DNA of 64,000 nucleotides from Aquanectria penicillioides (GCA_003415625.1 PYIU01000008.1:1984001-2048000), one strand, 5' to 3'; counted from the stretch's first letter, positions 1 through 12,804 are shown. Program-made: numbers and translations. Notes: a model not told the origin generated them from the letters alone.

Positions 1-680
1 AAAATAGCTTGGAAGATCGGGTGTAGACTCAGATAATATGTCCACTTTTATTTCTGCGGTCAACAGGGTCTCGCTAGAGTATAACCGCCGCCCAACATTC
101 ATGATGTTGGGGGTTGAGTGATGCGCTCAGTCTCATGTCTGGTTGATTGACACATAGGTGCCTCGGCGCCTACCTACCTACCTATGCATTTGCTAGGTAC
201 CTACCTAGGTACCTAGCTGAGGGTCTTCCACCCTTTGGTAACCTCAAGCAGTTAGATACCTAATTATCGTGTTTTTGACTCTGTGCTACCAGGACTTTCC
301 AGGCTCTCAGCTCAGTGTCAGATATGGCGCCTAACCCAATCGGGATCTCCCCTTCATCTGGGTCTCGGTTGTGTCCCCCTGGCCAATAGTGACTACTGAC
401 TGGTGGCTGATGCGACGTATGGACACCTCGCCCAGAGCACGACATCACAGCACTACCAGCATCGCAAGCTGGTCATTTGTGAGATCCAGAGTCGTCAACC
501 CTCCACACCAGCAAGACAGCTTCGACCTAGCTCTTGTCCTTCACAACCCTAATTACGACTATCTCTCCCTCCACCAGCCCAACGATTCATTCTCACCGCC
601 AATCTACTAGCAGAACAGCTGCGCGACCTGTGCTCGATACAGCCCTGTCCCGTTCTTCGACACTCCATTCTTCCAGCAAC
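1..680. other. Non-coding stretch upstream of the SPC1 gene
   Basis: I see no supportable gene here. Positions 166-222 hold a run of CCTA/GGTACC units (for example ACCTACCTAGGTACC) that recurs in other intergenic stretches of this window. The last 150 bases are C/T-rich with scattered CA, typical of a fungal promoter and 5' leader, and lead into the ATG at 681. Confidence 0.6.
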
Positions 681-1124
681 ATGGCGGACGTCCTTGACCA
701 AGTCCGCGATATTGTCGATGGCCAAATTGTACCATTCATATGTCCTGAAAAGAAATCTATGCCTCTGTATCATCTGGCTAATCAGCACTTTGCTACAGGA
801 CTTCGATGGCCAGAAACTCACCGAACTACTCGCAAACCTACTCCTTATCATCTCCGGGGTATGTTGGACTCAATACACGAACACCTCGCCACTACAAGAC
901 GGTATATCATTTATTCATGGGTGCTAATATCGTCGTAGGCATTTTCCTTCTTAATCGGCTACGCTCTCCAAGACATCAAGCTCGCAGTCTACGTGGGACT
1001 AGGGGGGACAGCGTTGACGTTCCTGGTCGCGGTGCCGCCGTGGCCCGTCTACAATAAAAACCCGGTCAAATGGTTGCCCGCAGGATATGCGGCTGGCTTG
1101 GCAGCAAGCAAGTTGGTTCAATGA
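681..1124 (+). CDS. SPC1: Signal peptidase complex subunit 1 (SPC12 family)
   Basis: Three exons, 681-728, 799-858 and 939-1124, all joined in phase 0, give a 97-residue protein. It is a small non-catalytic subunit of the ER signal peptidase, which removes signal peptides from secretory proteins during translocation. The sequence shows the SPC12 pattern: a cytosolic N-terminus containing DFDGQKLTELL, a first membrane segment at about residues 24-45, a short loop (GYALQDIKLA), a second membrane segment at about 51-68, then PPWPVYNKNPVKWL. Size and two-pass topology fit the family. Intron 1 (729-798) ends CTACAG and intron 2 (859-938) starts GTATGT. The gene converges on RBX1 with only 160 bp between stop codons. 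The assignment rests on family pattern; the exon joins are mine and look unambiguous. Confidence 0.9.
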
Positions 1125-1284
1125 ATGTACAGCCTGGGCCAGGCCTCGGATAGGATGGATAGCATTATGTACATCCAGTACAGCCCACGACGGCCATGGA
1201 GAGTATATACCCCTCTCCCTGTATTCAGGTCCCTGTATTCAGGTGGTTTTCTTGCGTGTCTCGTTTCTCATCGTATCTCTTCGC

Positions 1285-1845
<561 letters not shown>

Positions 1846-3704
1846 TATGTGCGGATGGAAAGGCAGGTGGTTTTCGCGGGGCGGTCGGGGGGGTTGATGA
1901 GCGTCGATCGCTTGTTGTGGCCGGATATCGTATCTCGGCTAGGAAGCTCCAGAAAGGATGCTCTTTGGGGGGGCAGAAGGCAGTGAGTGAAATACTGTTG
2001 GGAACACGCCGTGGTCGAGTGAGGTGGTGAAGAGCGGGTGAGAGGCTGACGTCTTGGAGAGCAGTCGAGGGAAGGGGTGGAGCAAGCAGTTGCACGGAGG
2101 CGTGCCTGGAGTTGGAAAATTGGAGCATAACGACGGAGGGGTCCTATGTCCCTAACTCTCTGCCTCCGCCTCTGTTGCTTAGGTTGGCACCTACTACCTT
2201 AGGCAGGCAGGTTGGTGGGTACCTTGATGGGAAATGCTGATAGACCCATGACTGTGCGGGTTAAAATATTTCCAAATAAAATTAAAGTAAAAAGCACGAG
2301 GTAAGTTTCAATAGTGATCATAATGAAGTAGTGCAGGTTAATGAATCTGGATTGAAGGAGTTTCTCCTACGACAAAATCCTCCCTTTATGGTTGGAAGTA
2401 GATTGGCGAGGAGGGCCAGTAGCTTTCGAGGCCAAATCTGTTTCAACAGCCCTGGAGATGATCGTGATTCATGGCCCCAATCACCGGCCCCAATTTGTCT
2501 CCCCTCTCCATCCTCCCTGCGGCGACAAGGCAGGTGCTGGATACATTCGTCCAAGCCGTGCGAAGGGTATCAGTGTATCAGTGTGTCTGGGTAGCCCATC
2601 GAATACTACCTGCGTACTCCTCATACCCGCCTTGTCTCGTAGCCAAGGATTTTAGTGGCCCCCTTGTGCGCGCGGAGAAAGGTGGGTTGACGTGCAGGGC
2701 CAAACAGGATATGTCCTATGACTCGAGTTAGACCCAAATCAATGCTAGCTACATGGATGACTCGCTCTGTGTACTGGAGGAAGCATTGCGATGCATATTG
2801 AGGATGATTCATTCGACAATACCAAAACAGTTCTCCCCGGCATTACCACAGGAGGTAACAACAAAGAAGAGATTGACACATCGAGATACCATTTTATTCT
2901 GCCCCCTCAGCCACAACTGTGTGCTGCCAGATGGCGATGGGCTAAATGGGCTATAGGGTAGTCACAACATGAATCCACAACATTGTGGAAGTTACTTTAT
3001 TCCGTGGACGATATATCCTCATGGTTCCTTCGAAGCGTCTGTCTAATTGTACGGCCGTTAACGGACCTGTGCTACCTTGTTGAATGGGGGTCCGAATATA
3101 GAGGAACAGGACATGGAACAAAGGCAATCGAGGTTGCAGCAAGCCTTGGATCACGCACTACTGTACCACCATGGATATGATTGCCGCACCACTTCATGCA
3201 CCTGTCTGAGCACGCACCCGCTAAAACCAAGCCGCCTCAGGCGCCTCGCAACCCCTGTAGGCGACGTCTCAGTGACCACACCAGCCCACAGCCCACGTAC
3301 ACAGCCTGGCGAGTGGCCAAGCTCGTTTCTTCGGCGGCTGATCAGTGCCCAGAAACCCCCTGCTCAGCAGTCGGGTGTCAGCAGTCCATCGTCATCGTCT
3401 TCCTCCCTCGCCGCCCACCCACTGTGCCTCCTCTCTTCTTTCTTTCCCTCGCCGCCCACCAACTTACCTGCGCTGCATCATGGTCGTACCAACTCACTCA
3501 CCTCCCATACCCGCTGCTTTAAACTCAACAACGTCTCTTGCCTCTTCGCCATCCACAAGCTCGGTCCACCATCCCGAGTCTTAACTTAACCCACCCGCTG
3601 TTCCTGTCGCAACCGTCCTTCCATTCCCAACCCCCCGGCTCTTCATCCTCCCCCAACCTGTCGCTCTTCAACCCCGATCCGTCTGATTCATCGCCCTCGA
3701 CATC
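1846..3704. other. Gene-free stretch between RBX1 and the PNRC-motif gene
   Basis: I see no convincing coding sequence on either strand across 1.86 kb. The region lies between two divergent genes and should hold both promoters. From about 3180 to 3700 it is rich in C and T (CTCC, TTCC and CCCTC runs), like a fungal 5' leader for the gene starting at 3705. Another GGTACC-type motif with short direct repeats lies at 2196-2225. Confidence 0.55.
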
Positions 3705-4833
3705 ATGAGTGAGACACCCTCCCAGCCGACAAATACCCCCGCCCGTCGCCGCCAGGGCCGTGGCAACGGTCGCGCAGCTGCCCAAAAGGCATACGCCTCT
3801 GAGAATGACGCCTCTAACCTCGACTTCTCTCGCTTCGATAACGCCCCGCGAACTCCCCAAAAGTCTGGTCTTGACTCTCCCGCCCACCACATAAATAACA
3901 ACAACTCCAAGCAGCGATCCAGGAACAAGCCCAAGTCTTCCAGGAACATCACAACCTCCCCAGAGTCCGGCCGCCCAGGTCGCCATACCCCACCTCACCA
4001 ATCGTCTATGAAGTCTGTTCCCGCTCCAGCATTCGCTGGCGCTACTTTCCATGCTTCTCCGGCACCTTCTGCGTTGCCGCTCCCTAGCTTCATCACCAAG
4101 TCTTGTACCGATTCTCCAAGCATCAAGGGATCCCGCGATATTGTCCAAGAGCCTTCCCCACCCACAGATAATGAGGGCCTACACCATCCCGTCAAGCCCA
4201 GGCCCCAATTACCCGGGAATCCCCCTTGATTTTATGTTCCGTGCTCATCGTGAAGAGCAAGAGCGCCAACGTCGAGGAAGTCCTACGACTTTTGGACCCT
4301 ATGCCCTTACTTCCGACTCGCCCTCGACTCGGTCTCCTCTGGAGCCTAGCAGCATCCACCAACCATCACCTCTCTCCCAATCTGTTCGGTCACAGCCCCG
4401 ATATCAGCCCGGGATCGACAGTGCCGAGTTGGATGGAACCCCCGGCCAACCTATGGGTCCCGCGTTTTCCACGCCCTACCAACAGCGTATTAAGGCCGCC
4501 CGATCAGGCAACACTCGATCTCCTGGTGCTCAGCAGCTCCCGCGCCAGTCCTCTGCCCCGGAAGCGAGTAACGACCCTGCCGAGGCCCTGAAGAGGGTGT
4601 TATTTGGAAACCCTTCTGCTTCGACCTCTACCCCCAATTCCACACGCGATGAATTCTCCTCTCCCAGGCCCCAGACATTGGCGAATAATAATAAGCCTAC
4701 TATGCCACGCGTGAACGGTTCTTATGAAGGAAGACCAAACAACCTCCAGGCTATGGAAGACGACCTTCGACGAATCCTTAAGTTAGATCTAACAACTGGG
4801 TCATCCGAAGCTCAACGGCGTCTCTTTTCTTAG
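3705..4833 (+). CDS. PNRC-motif protein, possible mRNA-decapping adaptor; apparent +1 frameshift
   Basis: The first frame (from ATG 3705) encodes a basic, Ser/Pro/Asn-rich N-terminus (RRRQGRGNGRAAAQK) and then the block AGATFHASPAPSALPLPSF, a strong match to the proline-rich PNRC motif of decapping-related adaptors. It continues through DIVQEPSPPTDNE and then runs to a stop at 4227-4229. The frame one base over continues with PLDFMFRAHREEQERQRR and a long Ser/Pro tail that stops at 4831-4833. Both halves look coding and belong to one family pattern as I remember it. No GT-AG intron joins them while keeping the conserved DIVQEPSPP stretch: GT 4105 to AG 4167 preserves the wrong frame, and GT 4105 to AG 4201 fixes the frame but deletes the conserved residues. 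One extra G in the GGG at 4175-4177 would explain the shift. It may be a sequencing indel or a true mutation. Confidence 0.7.
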
Positions 4834-5530
4834 ACCACCCGACTTGGACGATTTCATGTTATAGAGGTTTCGTTGTTTCTCATCAACATCTCTCGTTTGT
4901 TCCAGAAATCCCTTCTGATAACGCATGAATGAAACGCGATGTCTGTGGCAACAGGTTCGTCGCTCTTTTTTCGGGAGGGAGGATTGGTCTGGGTTGGCTG
5001 GCGTTTTACGGGTCACGACGTATCGGGTATTTTCTTGGATCAGGCATTGATCCAAACCATGAAGGACCACTGGAGAGTCATCTTTTTTCTGTCGCCAACG
5101 ACTTGCAAGTCTAGAGCGGTTTGGGGCCTGGATGTAACTGGATGTGCGGCTAGTATCAAAGACGGACATCTGCTTTTGGAGTGGTTTTTTTGATGATACC
5201 CAAGGGTTCTAATTCGATACGAGAAATGGCTGCGCGCTGATAGAGATATGCTTTGCCAACATGATACGGCATTATCACAACCATGTGTTTGCCACCCGTA
5301 TTGATATATATAGTGCTTCGTATATTTTGCCTGCCACTTCATTTCCTTCACTCCTGTTCATTTCAACCCCCTTCGTTCTTGTTTCCTCGTTCTTGTGCCT
5401 CAGCTTGTCGACTTTCCCTCTTCTTGCCTGTAATCTCTCATGAATCACACAATATGTAATGACCAAGTGGCTATGAGAATGACTTGTCGCCATGCTGCCT
5501 CCCTTCAGCCTATTTTCAAGACCGATTTTA
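4834..5530. other. Intergenic stretch, convergent 3' ends
   Basis: I see no gene. It separates the 3' ends of the PNRC-motif gene (+) and the amine-oxidase-like gene (-). T-rich and TATATA-type sequence near 5300-5330 could serve 3'-end formation, but no defined terminator can be called. Confidence 0.5.
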
Positions 5531-7253
5531 TTATGCCTTTGATGTTCGACGTCGTTTCTCTTCCTGAGAAAAGATCATTCCGTGACAGAGGAGTAGGTAC
5601 TTGGAGAAGAAGTCTTCGGCAAAGTCATCAAACCTGACATAGTCGGCCCCTAGATGATATGCGGCTGCAATCCCACTAACGCAAGCCAGCTCATGCATGT
5701 TCTGACCAAACCTATTAGCATACTTCGGGATTCACAACGCTTGTAAATATCCTCACCACCAGTGTCCACGAACCAGCGAACCATGTGCTGTTCCGCCCGT
5801 GAAGAAACATCATTCCCGGAACTACTCGTAAGTAGTGCTGCCACCGATGTCCCAATTGATGCCACCAATTGCGTTTGATAATCTTGGATTCGTCGATCTC
5901 GTTCAAGGTCCACAGCTCTTTCTGTTTCCTGTTGAGGAAAATTGACTGGTAGACAGGCTCGAAGTTGCGTTCAGAATCGAGGTTGGCCTGCTTCAATTGG
6001 TGCTGATAGTTGCTGCAATTAAACGACATCTCAATCAATCGCGGATCATGTTGATATGTGTACGTAAAGTACATGGGTTGGAAGCCAGGAGAAGATTCGT
6101 CGCCTTTCGAGAAAGCGACCTGATTTTTCTGTTCCTGTGTTGTCGGCTCAGCGCAGAGTTTAGGCTCAAATCGAGTCTCGTAGTGGGTTTCGAAATACTT
6201 TGTATCAGTATGAGTGATGGTAAGATCGTCGTAGAAGGCTGCACCGCCAAGAATAAGTCTCTCTCGCCATGTTGCACCCTTGCCGAGAATGTGGAGTGCT
6301 TCATCTGCCAAGATGCAAAGTACCATGCCATCAAACTCTTCTTCAGTTGACTGACCATTGCTACCATGCTCAACACGAAGCCTTACTTTATCTTTGGACC
6401 TACTTAGCACTGATTCTACCTTTGTGTTGGTTCTGATGTTTACGCCCTTTGATTCCAAATCCTCTTTCCACTTCTTGTAGAAGACGTGGAGATGATCGAA
6501 TGTTACCATGGTGGGTAAGTTTGGTAACAGAGTCTGAGGGTCATAATTCCAGAGTCTCATGTTTGGATCGTTAAAAAGACGCTCAACAATAGCTGAAGGG
6601 ACATTGGCTGTCTGATTCCCCGTGCCTAGGAATAAGGCGATGAGAGGGTAAACCATCTTGTCGCCAAACTCCTTGTTGAATAAGAAGACACGCAGCATGA
6701 TGCTGATTGGAACAAGACCCAATATTGGCATTGTCCACTTGATTACCTTCAAAAAGAACCCAAATCTTTTGATGTCGAAAGCGAACTGAGAAATGAGCTT
6801 ACTTGGGAAACAGTTTGTCCAGAACCCGTCCTCTCCCCTTCCAAATGAGACCTGAAGCTGGATGTCTTGCGGTGTATGGCCGTACTTGTTAAAGAAATTA
6901 AACGTGTGCTTGAAAATCTGCGTCCCAACACTTAGACATAGTAGGTCGGGAACATGAAGCAATGCGACTTACGGGAGACCCTCCCTGGACGCCATTATTC
7001 ATCCAGGATGCACCAAACCTCTGCTTGTCGAGGGGTATAGAAGTTGCTTGGCCACCAACGACGTCGCATTTCTCGAGTATAGTAATGTTGAACTTCCTGG
7101 GATGATTTGCCAAAGTGGTGGCGCAAGACTGTGAGATCGTTAGCTCACGTTGGTCTGCCGGTAGTGAAGGATAAAAATCAATCAATATACCATGCCTGCG
7201 GCGCCTGCCCCAACCACCACAATGTGCTTCTTTTTGCCTGCAGCCGAAGTCAT
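5531..7253 (-). CDS. FAD-dependent amine-oxidase-like oxidoreductase
   Basis: Four exons, 7253-7191, 7128-6973, 6917-5757 and 5701-5531, all phase 0, give 516 residues. The N-terminus has the dinucleotide-binding fold: VVVGAGAAGM (residues 13-21), continuing after intron 1 as SCATTLANHP, with the ribose-binding acidic residue in ITILEKCDVVGGQA. The C-terminus has FAGSWTLVNMHELA, a typical flavin-contacting end of the NAD(P)-binding/amine oxidoreductase superfamily. The middle holds WMNNGVQGGSPIFKHTFNFF and a hydrophobic stretch near residues 125-165 that may associate with membranes. It is likely an FAD-linked oxidase or dehydrogenase; the substrate cannot be read from sequence. Intron 1 starts directly after the GAGAAGM motif, and intron 3 (GTGAGG, 5702-5756) lies in the C-terminal motif. 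Confidence 0.85.
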
Positions 7254-7792
7254 ATCGTCGTAATTATCGATTTATTAAGATTTGAATTCGAGGAGGAATT
7301 CCCAAGGGAGATCTGTGACTTCAAAGAAGGCTGGGAGTTCGGCTCCTTTTTACGTGAGGTATTCTCGCTTCGTGGACGTCATCGATTTCTCATGGTACAG
7401 GTGAGACATAGTTGTGCCACCTAAGTACTCCTCTGTTGCTGAATTTAGGCTACAGAAATTACCCCCCACCCTCCAAAAAAAAAAAAAAAACTCACAATAT
7501 TAGGAGGACTGATGTAGACCAAATTTGTCTGACAACGGAAGTATTCTGCTTGTCTTTTTCTTTCACTGCTGGCTTTACAGCGTTGACTGTCCCGGACGCG
7601 GGGGCACGTGACCCCGCGCTTGTTGAAACAGGTGCCTGCAGGGATAGCTGGAGAAAACTCGCCCACCTTCTATCATCGTGCATGCGATTGGATTGCCAAC
7701 TTCACTCTTTGTTTTGAGAGGTTCACGGCGGCCGGAATTGCCTCTTTGTCTTTCTGAAAAAGTTTCGAACAAGAAAACCACCATACCATACC
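7254..7792. other. Divergent promoter region between the oxidoreductase and TDP1-like genes
   Basis: These 539 bases separate two divergent ATGs. They contain a 16-base A tract at 7475-7490 preceded by a C/T-rich patch, and a CACGTG hexamer within GGGGCACGTGACC at about 7600-7612, an E-box-like palindrome. I see no coding sequence. Which gene either element serves is unknown. Confidence 0.5.
7475..7490 (+). repeat. A16 homopolymer tract
   Basis: Sixteen consecutive A residues lie in the divergent intergenic region. Poly(dA) tracts of this kind are common nucleosome-excluding promoter elements in fungi; that role is inferred here. Confidence 0.7.
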
Positions 7793-10058
7793 ATGAGTGT
7801 GGACCTTGTGGATCTCACCGAGTCCAGTAGTGACATGGAGGAGGAGGAAGCCCTCCGATATGCCATCGCCCTCTCGCTCCGAGAACACGAGTCACAGGAC
7901 CAGCCTACTGAGCAGGAACCGGCAGACAAGGAGCCACCGAGCGCTCCTTCTTCTAGTCACAACGAGCCAACGACTGGCGCGGCAGCATTTGGTCTGCTTT
8001 CACTGGATCGCAAAAAGATGGAAGAGGAAAGGTTGCAGAGGCTAGCCAAGCGGCGCCGAACTGCTGATGACGATATTGTTGAGGTGCCACCTCTCAAGCG
8101 CAAGGCGCCTCCAGAGCCGCCTCAATCTCCTAGTGTGCCTCCATTCATCAATGGCACTGTGAAAAAGACATGGGCACGTGGATATCCGCGAACGTCCGAG
8201 GACATCAGGATCGAGGAGGTTTTGCAAAAGGACAAACTGATGCTTGCCCTGTTGAGTTCCTTCCAGTGGGATGACGAATGGATCCTGTCAAAAATCGACC
8301 TACGAAAGACCAAGTTGCTACTTCTGGCTTTTGCAGCTGATGATGCCCAGGTAGGCTCCGATCTTCTAGCAGACGATTTGGCGTTCCAGACTCAGAGATT
8401 AATGGACAATTCCATGTAGAAGATGGCTATGCGGTCTAACGCGCCGTCTGGGATCAAATTTTGCTTTCCCGCTATGAATGGACCCGGGTCGATGCATTCC
8501 AAACTCCAGCTGCTAAAGTATCCTGACTACCTTCGAGTAGTGGTCCCCACCGGCAACTTGGTGCCCTATGACTGGGGGGAAACGGGTGTCTTGGAGAATG
8601 TCAGTCGTTCGGCGAGACGGCGCTTGCGAGCGCTTGCGATGGAAGGTCTACTAACCGAATAACAGCTGGTCTTTTTAGTTGATCTGCCTCGACTGGCTCA
8701 CTCTGTTGACCATCAACCAACCACATTTAGTACCGAGCTCGGCCGATTCCTGAAGGCGACCGGTGTTGACGAGAACATGACCAACAGTCTCGTCAATTAT
8801 GACTTTTCCCGAACGAAGCATCTACGCTTCGTATACTCCATGTATGCCATCTTCATAGCGCAGTGGCCCAGAGCACGTGCTAATGCCAATGCTCTCCAGT
8901 CCCGGGAGTCATTTAGATGAATGGAAGCGGATAGGTTCGTTTTCGCATATGCCACACAAGCTCGTACGATTGTCGCTCACAAGCTGCTTCAGGATACTGC
9001 GGGCTCGGCGCCAGTGTGGCTTCCCTCGGCCTGGCGACAAGCGACCCCGTCGAGGTGGACTTAGTAGTGTGTGCCGTGTGCCACTTGAGCCAACGAAGGT
9101 TACTAATTTGGGTGACCAGTGCGCATCACTTGGGGCTATCAACTACGATTTGGTCGGTGCCTTGTACAGCGCTTGCCAAGGTAATCCCCCACCAAATTAT
9201 GCCAGACAATCTAGACCTCCCAATCAATGAGAATGGCCTGACGCAGCTACAGGTGACGATGGCATGAGAGACTATACCTCGAGGCTGAGCCGTGCGACCA
9301 AGGCCAAAGCGCCGTATACGACACACACAGTCAAGGACCATTTTAGGATTTATTTTCCAACAAACGAGACAGTAGCTCGGAGTAGGGGAGGACGAATGGT
9401 GCGTCACGGGCCAGCTACCGAGTGAGCGACGATGTTGTAATTGAGCGAAGACGCTAACAGAGAAACGCGCTGCAGGCTGCGGGCACCATCTGCATCCAGG
9501 CGAAATGGTGGCGCGCGCCAACTTTCCCCACCGAACTGGTTCGCGATTGTGTCAACACTCGCGATGGTTTGTTGATGCATAGCAAGGTGATATTTGTCCG
9601 CAAGAGTCGAAGCCGCGGGGGGAGGGCAGATGCCGACGCGGACGTGGACGCGGATGCGGAAGCGGGACAATTGTCGCCGGGTTGGGCCTATGTTGGCAGT
9701 GCAAATCTGTCAGAGAGCGCATGGTGAGACACCGGGGAGTCCGACACTCGAATTGAGCAATGACGCTGACGAGAGACCGAACGCGAGCAGGGGCCGCTTA
9801 GTAAGAGATCGAGCAACAGGAAAGCCCAAGATGAGCTGTCGGAACTGGGAATGCGGCGTGGTGATTCGAGTCCCTGGGCCGAGCAAGGCCCAAGTCCAAG
9901 CGGAAGCGGGGGTCAGGCACGATGGAAACAGCGACGTTAGGGTGAATCAAGCGATGAACATGGGCATTTTCACAGGAACGGTTCCGGTACCTATGCAATT
10001 CCCAGGACGGCGCTACCGTGAGACGGAGGAGCCCTGGTTCTATGTCCAGGCATCATGA
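7793..10058 (+). CDS. Tyrosyl-DNA phosphodiesterase (TDP1 family) with N-terminal ubiquitin-interacting motif
   Basis: Nine exons (7793-8350, 8420-8599, 8666-8841, 8900-8934, 8993-9066, 9120-9180, 9253-9398, 9476-9723, 9791-10058) encode about 581 residues. TDP1 hydrolyses 3'-phosphotyrosyl and related blocked DNA ends left by topoisomerase I. Residues 16-31 (EEEEALRYAIALSLRE) fit a ubiquitin-interacting motif, and a basic KRRR patch follows. The two phospholipase-D-type catalytic sets are visible: H212-x-K214 with N232 in PTGNL, and H445-x-K447 with N487 in GSANLSESAWG. An Ala-Asp tract (about residues 461-473) lies between the second HxK and its Asn. The first intron of the last third could alternatively end at 9460, adding five residues. 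Intron 3 splits the codon for I305. The family call is firm; the ubiquitin link is from the motif only. Confidence 0.87.
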
Positions 10059-12804
10059 GCCAGGGCTATCTCGATTGTGGCGATGCCAAGATTGGAGAGA
10101 GCCGGGAACCTAATCTACGTACCTACAGTAGGTACTTTTCCTATCGACTAAGCGTGGGGAAAAAAGTGCAAAAGGAAAAAAGAAAAAAAAAAGAAAAAAA
10201 AACATGTGAAAAAAAACACAATCAGACAAGAAGCTGAAGCCTGATGACTCGATAGTCTAGATGGAGGGATGCGATCATCACTCATTGTGGTATACGGACT
10301 GACTCTAACAAGACAAAGCGACGATGCTCACAATGTGGGGATTTTCAAATACCAGGCTATGGTTGAGGTGGGCGTTGAAATTGAATGAGGTGAACACAGG
10401 ACCCTGGCTCGCATTTGTGGACAATTGATCAATTCTCAGCCAAGTCAATCATCAGTCAGTCCATCAATCAGTGATCATCTTGGCAGGCAAGTTCCGCTCA
10501 GGATATTTCAAATATTACATTACGAACGGGATAAAACGGATCAGGGTGGATATGAGGGGATCAGGGACACGGTAGAGCACCGACCAGGTTACAAGGACAA
10601 ATATAGCACCGCCTAGGGCAAGGTCATTTTCTTCAATGCCGTGGCATCGCGGACGTAGCTGTAGGCGGGACGCACGCACAGGTAATGTTGTGTGCCCATA
10701 CAACAACAACAATAGTCGGGCGGATGTCATGGGCGATAGCGATGGGGTTGTATCATCACATGCAGACACGGCACATATCTGTACAGTAGACCTCCAAGTC
10801 TGTTTCCGATGCCTCTTGGCCCCCCTCCTTCCCCCAGATCACCAAGGTTAATGCCGGCCCTGGCTTGCATGCACCTTCTGTAAGTGTGTACGTGCCTCGA
10901 TTCCCGTCTCAGACAGGTCCAATGTCAATTGACCTTGACGGACCTTAAAAGGAGGGGGGAGGAGGGCCGCAATGGGCCAAGACAGCGAAGCGAGAAGGGC
11001 CCTAACCCGAGATGGCGTTGCCGTCGGGCGCCTCGAGAGGGGCGATGGCGTGCCTCGCTGGAATGTGGCGCTGGGCGACAGGCCTCTGGTGGTCGTCTGC
11101 CCAAGGGTCTGTCACGGCGACCAGGGGGTGTTAGTGTAGAGCAGAAGGGAAGTGGAGGAGCAGGCAGAGGAGCATCAAGAGGACGAAGGCCGCAAGACGA
11201 GGCAGTGGCTCGGGCCAGGTAAGCTATGGTCGACCCATGGGAGCGGATTTACGGGAGGGATGGAGGGAGGGGTGATGGGCTTGATTTTCAAAGTTCTGGT
11301 TGAGCACAAGGGGACGCTAGCAGCCCAGATATGGTCCGGCCTAATCTCCTGGTTCCCCGACCATCAAAGGGCCCATCGTGGCGAGGAGCCGGGCGCCGCA
11401 AACGAGAACCAGTCCGTGAACTGACAGGAGCATGATGGGTGGACTGAGAGGGGGTAGATGGGGATGGAGGGCGAGGCGATGTTTAGGAACGAATTATCAC
11501 ACTTCTGATGACGGTGGTGTGTTGGGGCAGCTAGCTAGGTGGAAGGAGAAGGAGAAGGAAGGAAGGGAGTGAAGGGCGGAAATGATGAATGGATGGGAGG
11601 GGTGCATCATGGCATGGGGAATGAAAGAGAAGATGGGCAAGAGGGGAGGTGCACGGGGATGCCAGAAATCTTGGGGAGAACAATAGCTTTTACAGTAGAG
11701 CCAGGTAGATGGAATAGAGCGAGGCATGAGCTAGCAAATCCGAGGGGAGGAGGTTCAGGACTGCAACTGAGATGCAGAGGCCGTGGCGTTTATCGTGGTG
11801 GGTTTAACTGCAGACTAGACGTGTACGGCAACAACGATTCGATGGTCAATGTCGATGGAATTTGATGTTGCACGACATACATACGTGTAGCTGTCGACTG
11901 GCTCACATACATCTTGCAGTCCGGCTTAAAGAAGGAGGAAAAAGTAGGGATATTGGAACTGGAACAAGCCGGTGGGCGTGTTGAGAAGCTCGGAGACCCA
12001 AAGCCCAAAAGCAATTGGGCCAGCGACGTCAAAAACACCAACGATGGTTGTCGCCGTGGCCGCCGCGTCCGCCGCCGCGTCCAGAGCCAGCCAAGCCCAA
12101 GCCCTGGTTTGATGCTGTCTACAGGGATGCTAGCAGCGTGGATTGTGGGCAAGGGGACATGAAATGGACATGGGGCACGAGGGGCATTCAAATGGGGGAC
12201 GGGCAGTGAGGACATGGGGTGGATAATCGTCGACAGTCACACATGAGATGGAACGGGGTCTGGCCTCAAGTGGCTCTCAAGCCCTCCCATCTTGGCAGCT
12301 TCGGGGACCTCAGTGTCCAGTCATGGGAGCCGGAGTACGTTGTTCCATGCTCATGGACATGGGAGACATGAAGGACAAGAGGGGGGTGCGGGGGGTCTGC
12401 CAGCAAGAACCCCTAGAGCGAAGGAGGCCAGGGCGCGGGAGGGGCAAAGGAGAGCAGAGCAGCAATGGCCGACAAGCGTCAAGCGTTGACATTTGCACGG
12501 CACCTACCGGCAGTGCTCCGACGCGCGCGATCGAGGGTGCTCCACTTGCGGTACGAGAGAGGCTAGATACGACACCACTTTGACTGCACGTCCACACACA
12601 GTCACACCCACATCAGGGCCGCCCCCCTTTGTTTTCACGTTGGCTGCCCCCCCTCCTGCCAGGTCAAGCAAGCAAGCAAGCAAGGCGGCAGGGCTGGGGC
12701 CTGCTGTGCCGCACGAGGTATGTCTGAGAAGAGAGATCAGGGTAATCCGTATTCTGAATGGCAATCCGTGTCCCGTGTCGCTGGGCAAGGCAAAAGAAAC
12801 GACA

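Noticed and set aside
3077..3589. A 170-codon open frame upstream of the PNRC-motif gene
   Set aside because: It is low-complexity Ser/Pro/Thr translation of C/T-rich leader sequence, with no domain or conserved motif.
4105..4201. A 97-nt intron joining the two frames of the PNRC-motif gene
   Set aside because: It fixes the frame, but it removes DIVQEPSPPTDNE, which reads as conserved coding sequence, and its acceptor lacks a pyrimidine tract. I kept it only as the alternative to a frameshift.
11790..12215. A 141-codon minus-strand open frame in the 8.3 kb gap
   Set aside because: Its composition is Pro/Ser/Arg-rich and repetitive with no recognisable family. It is typical of chance frames in GC-rich non-coding DNA.
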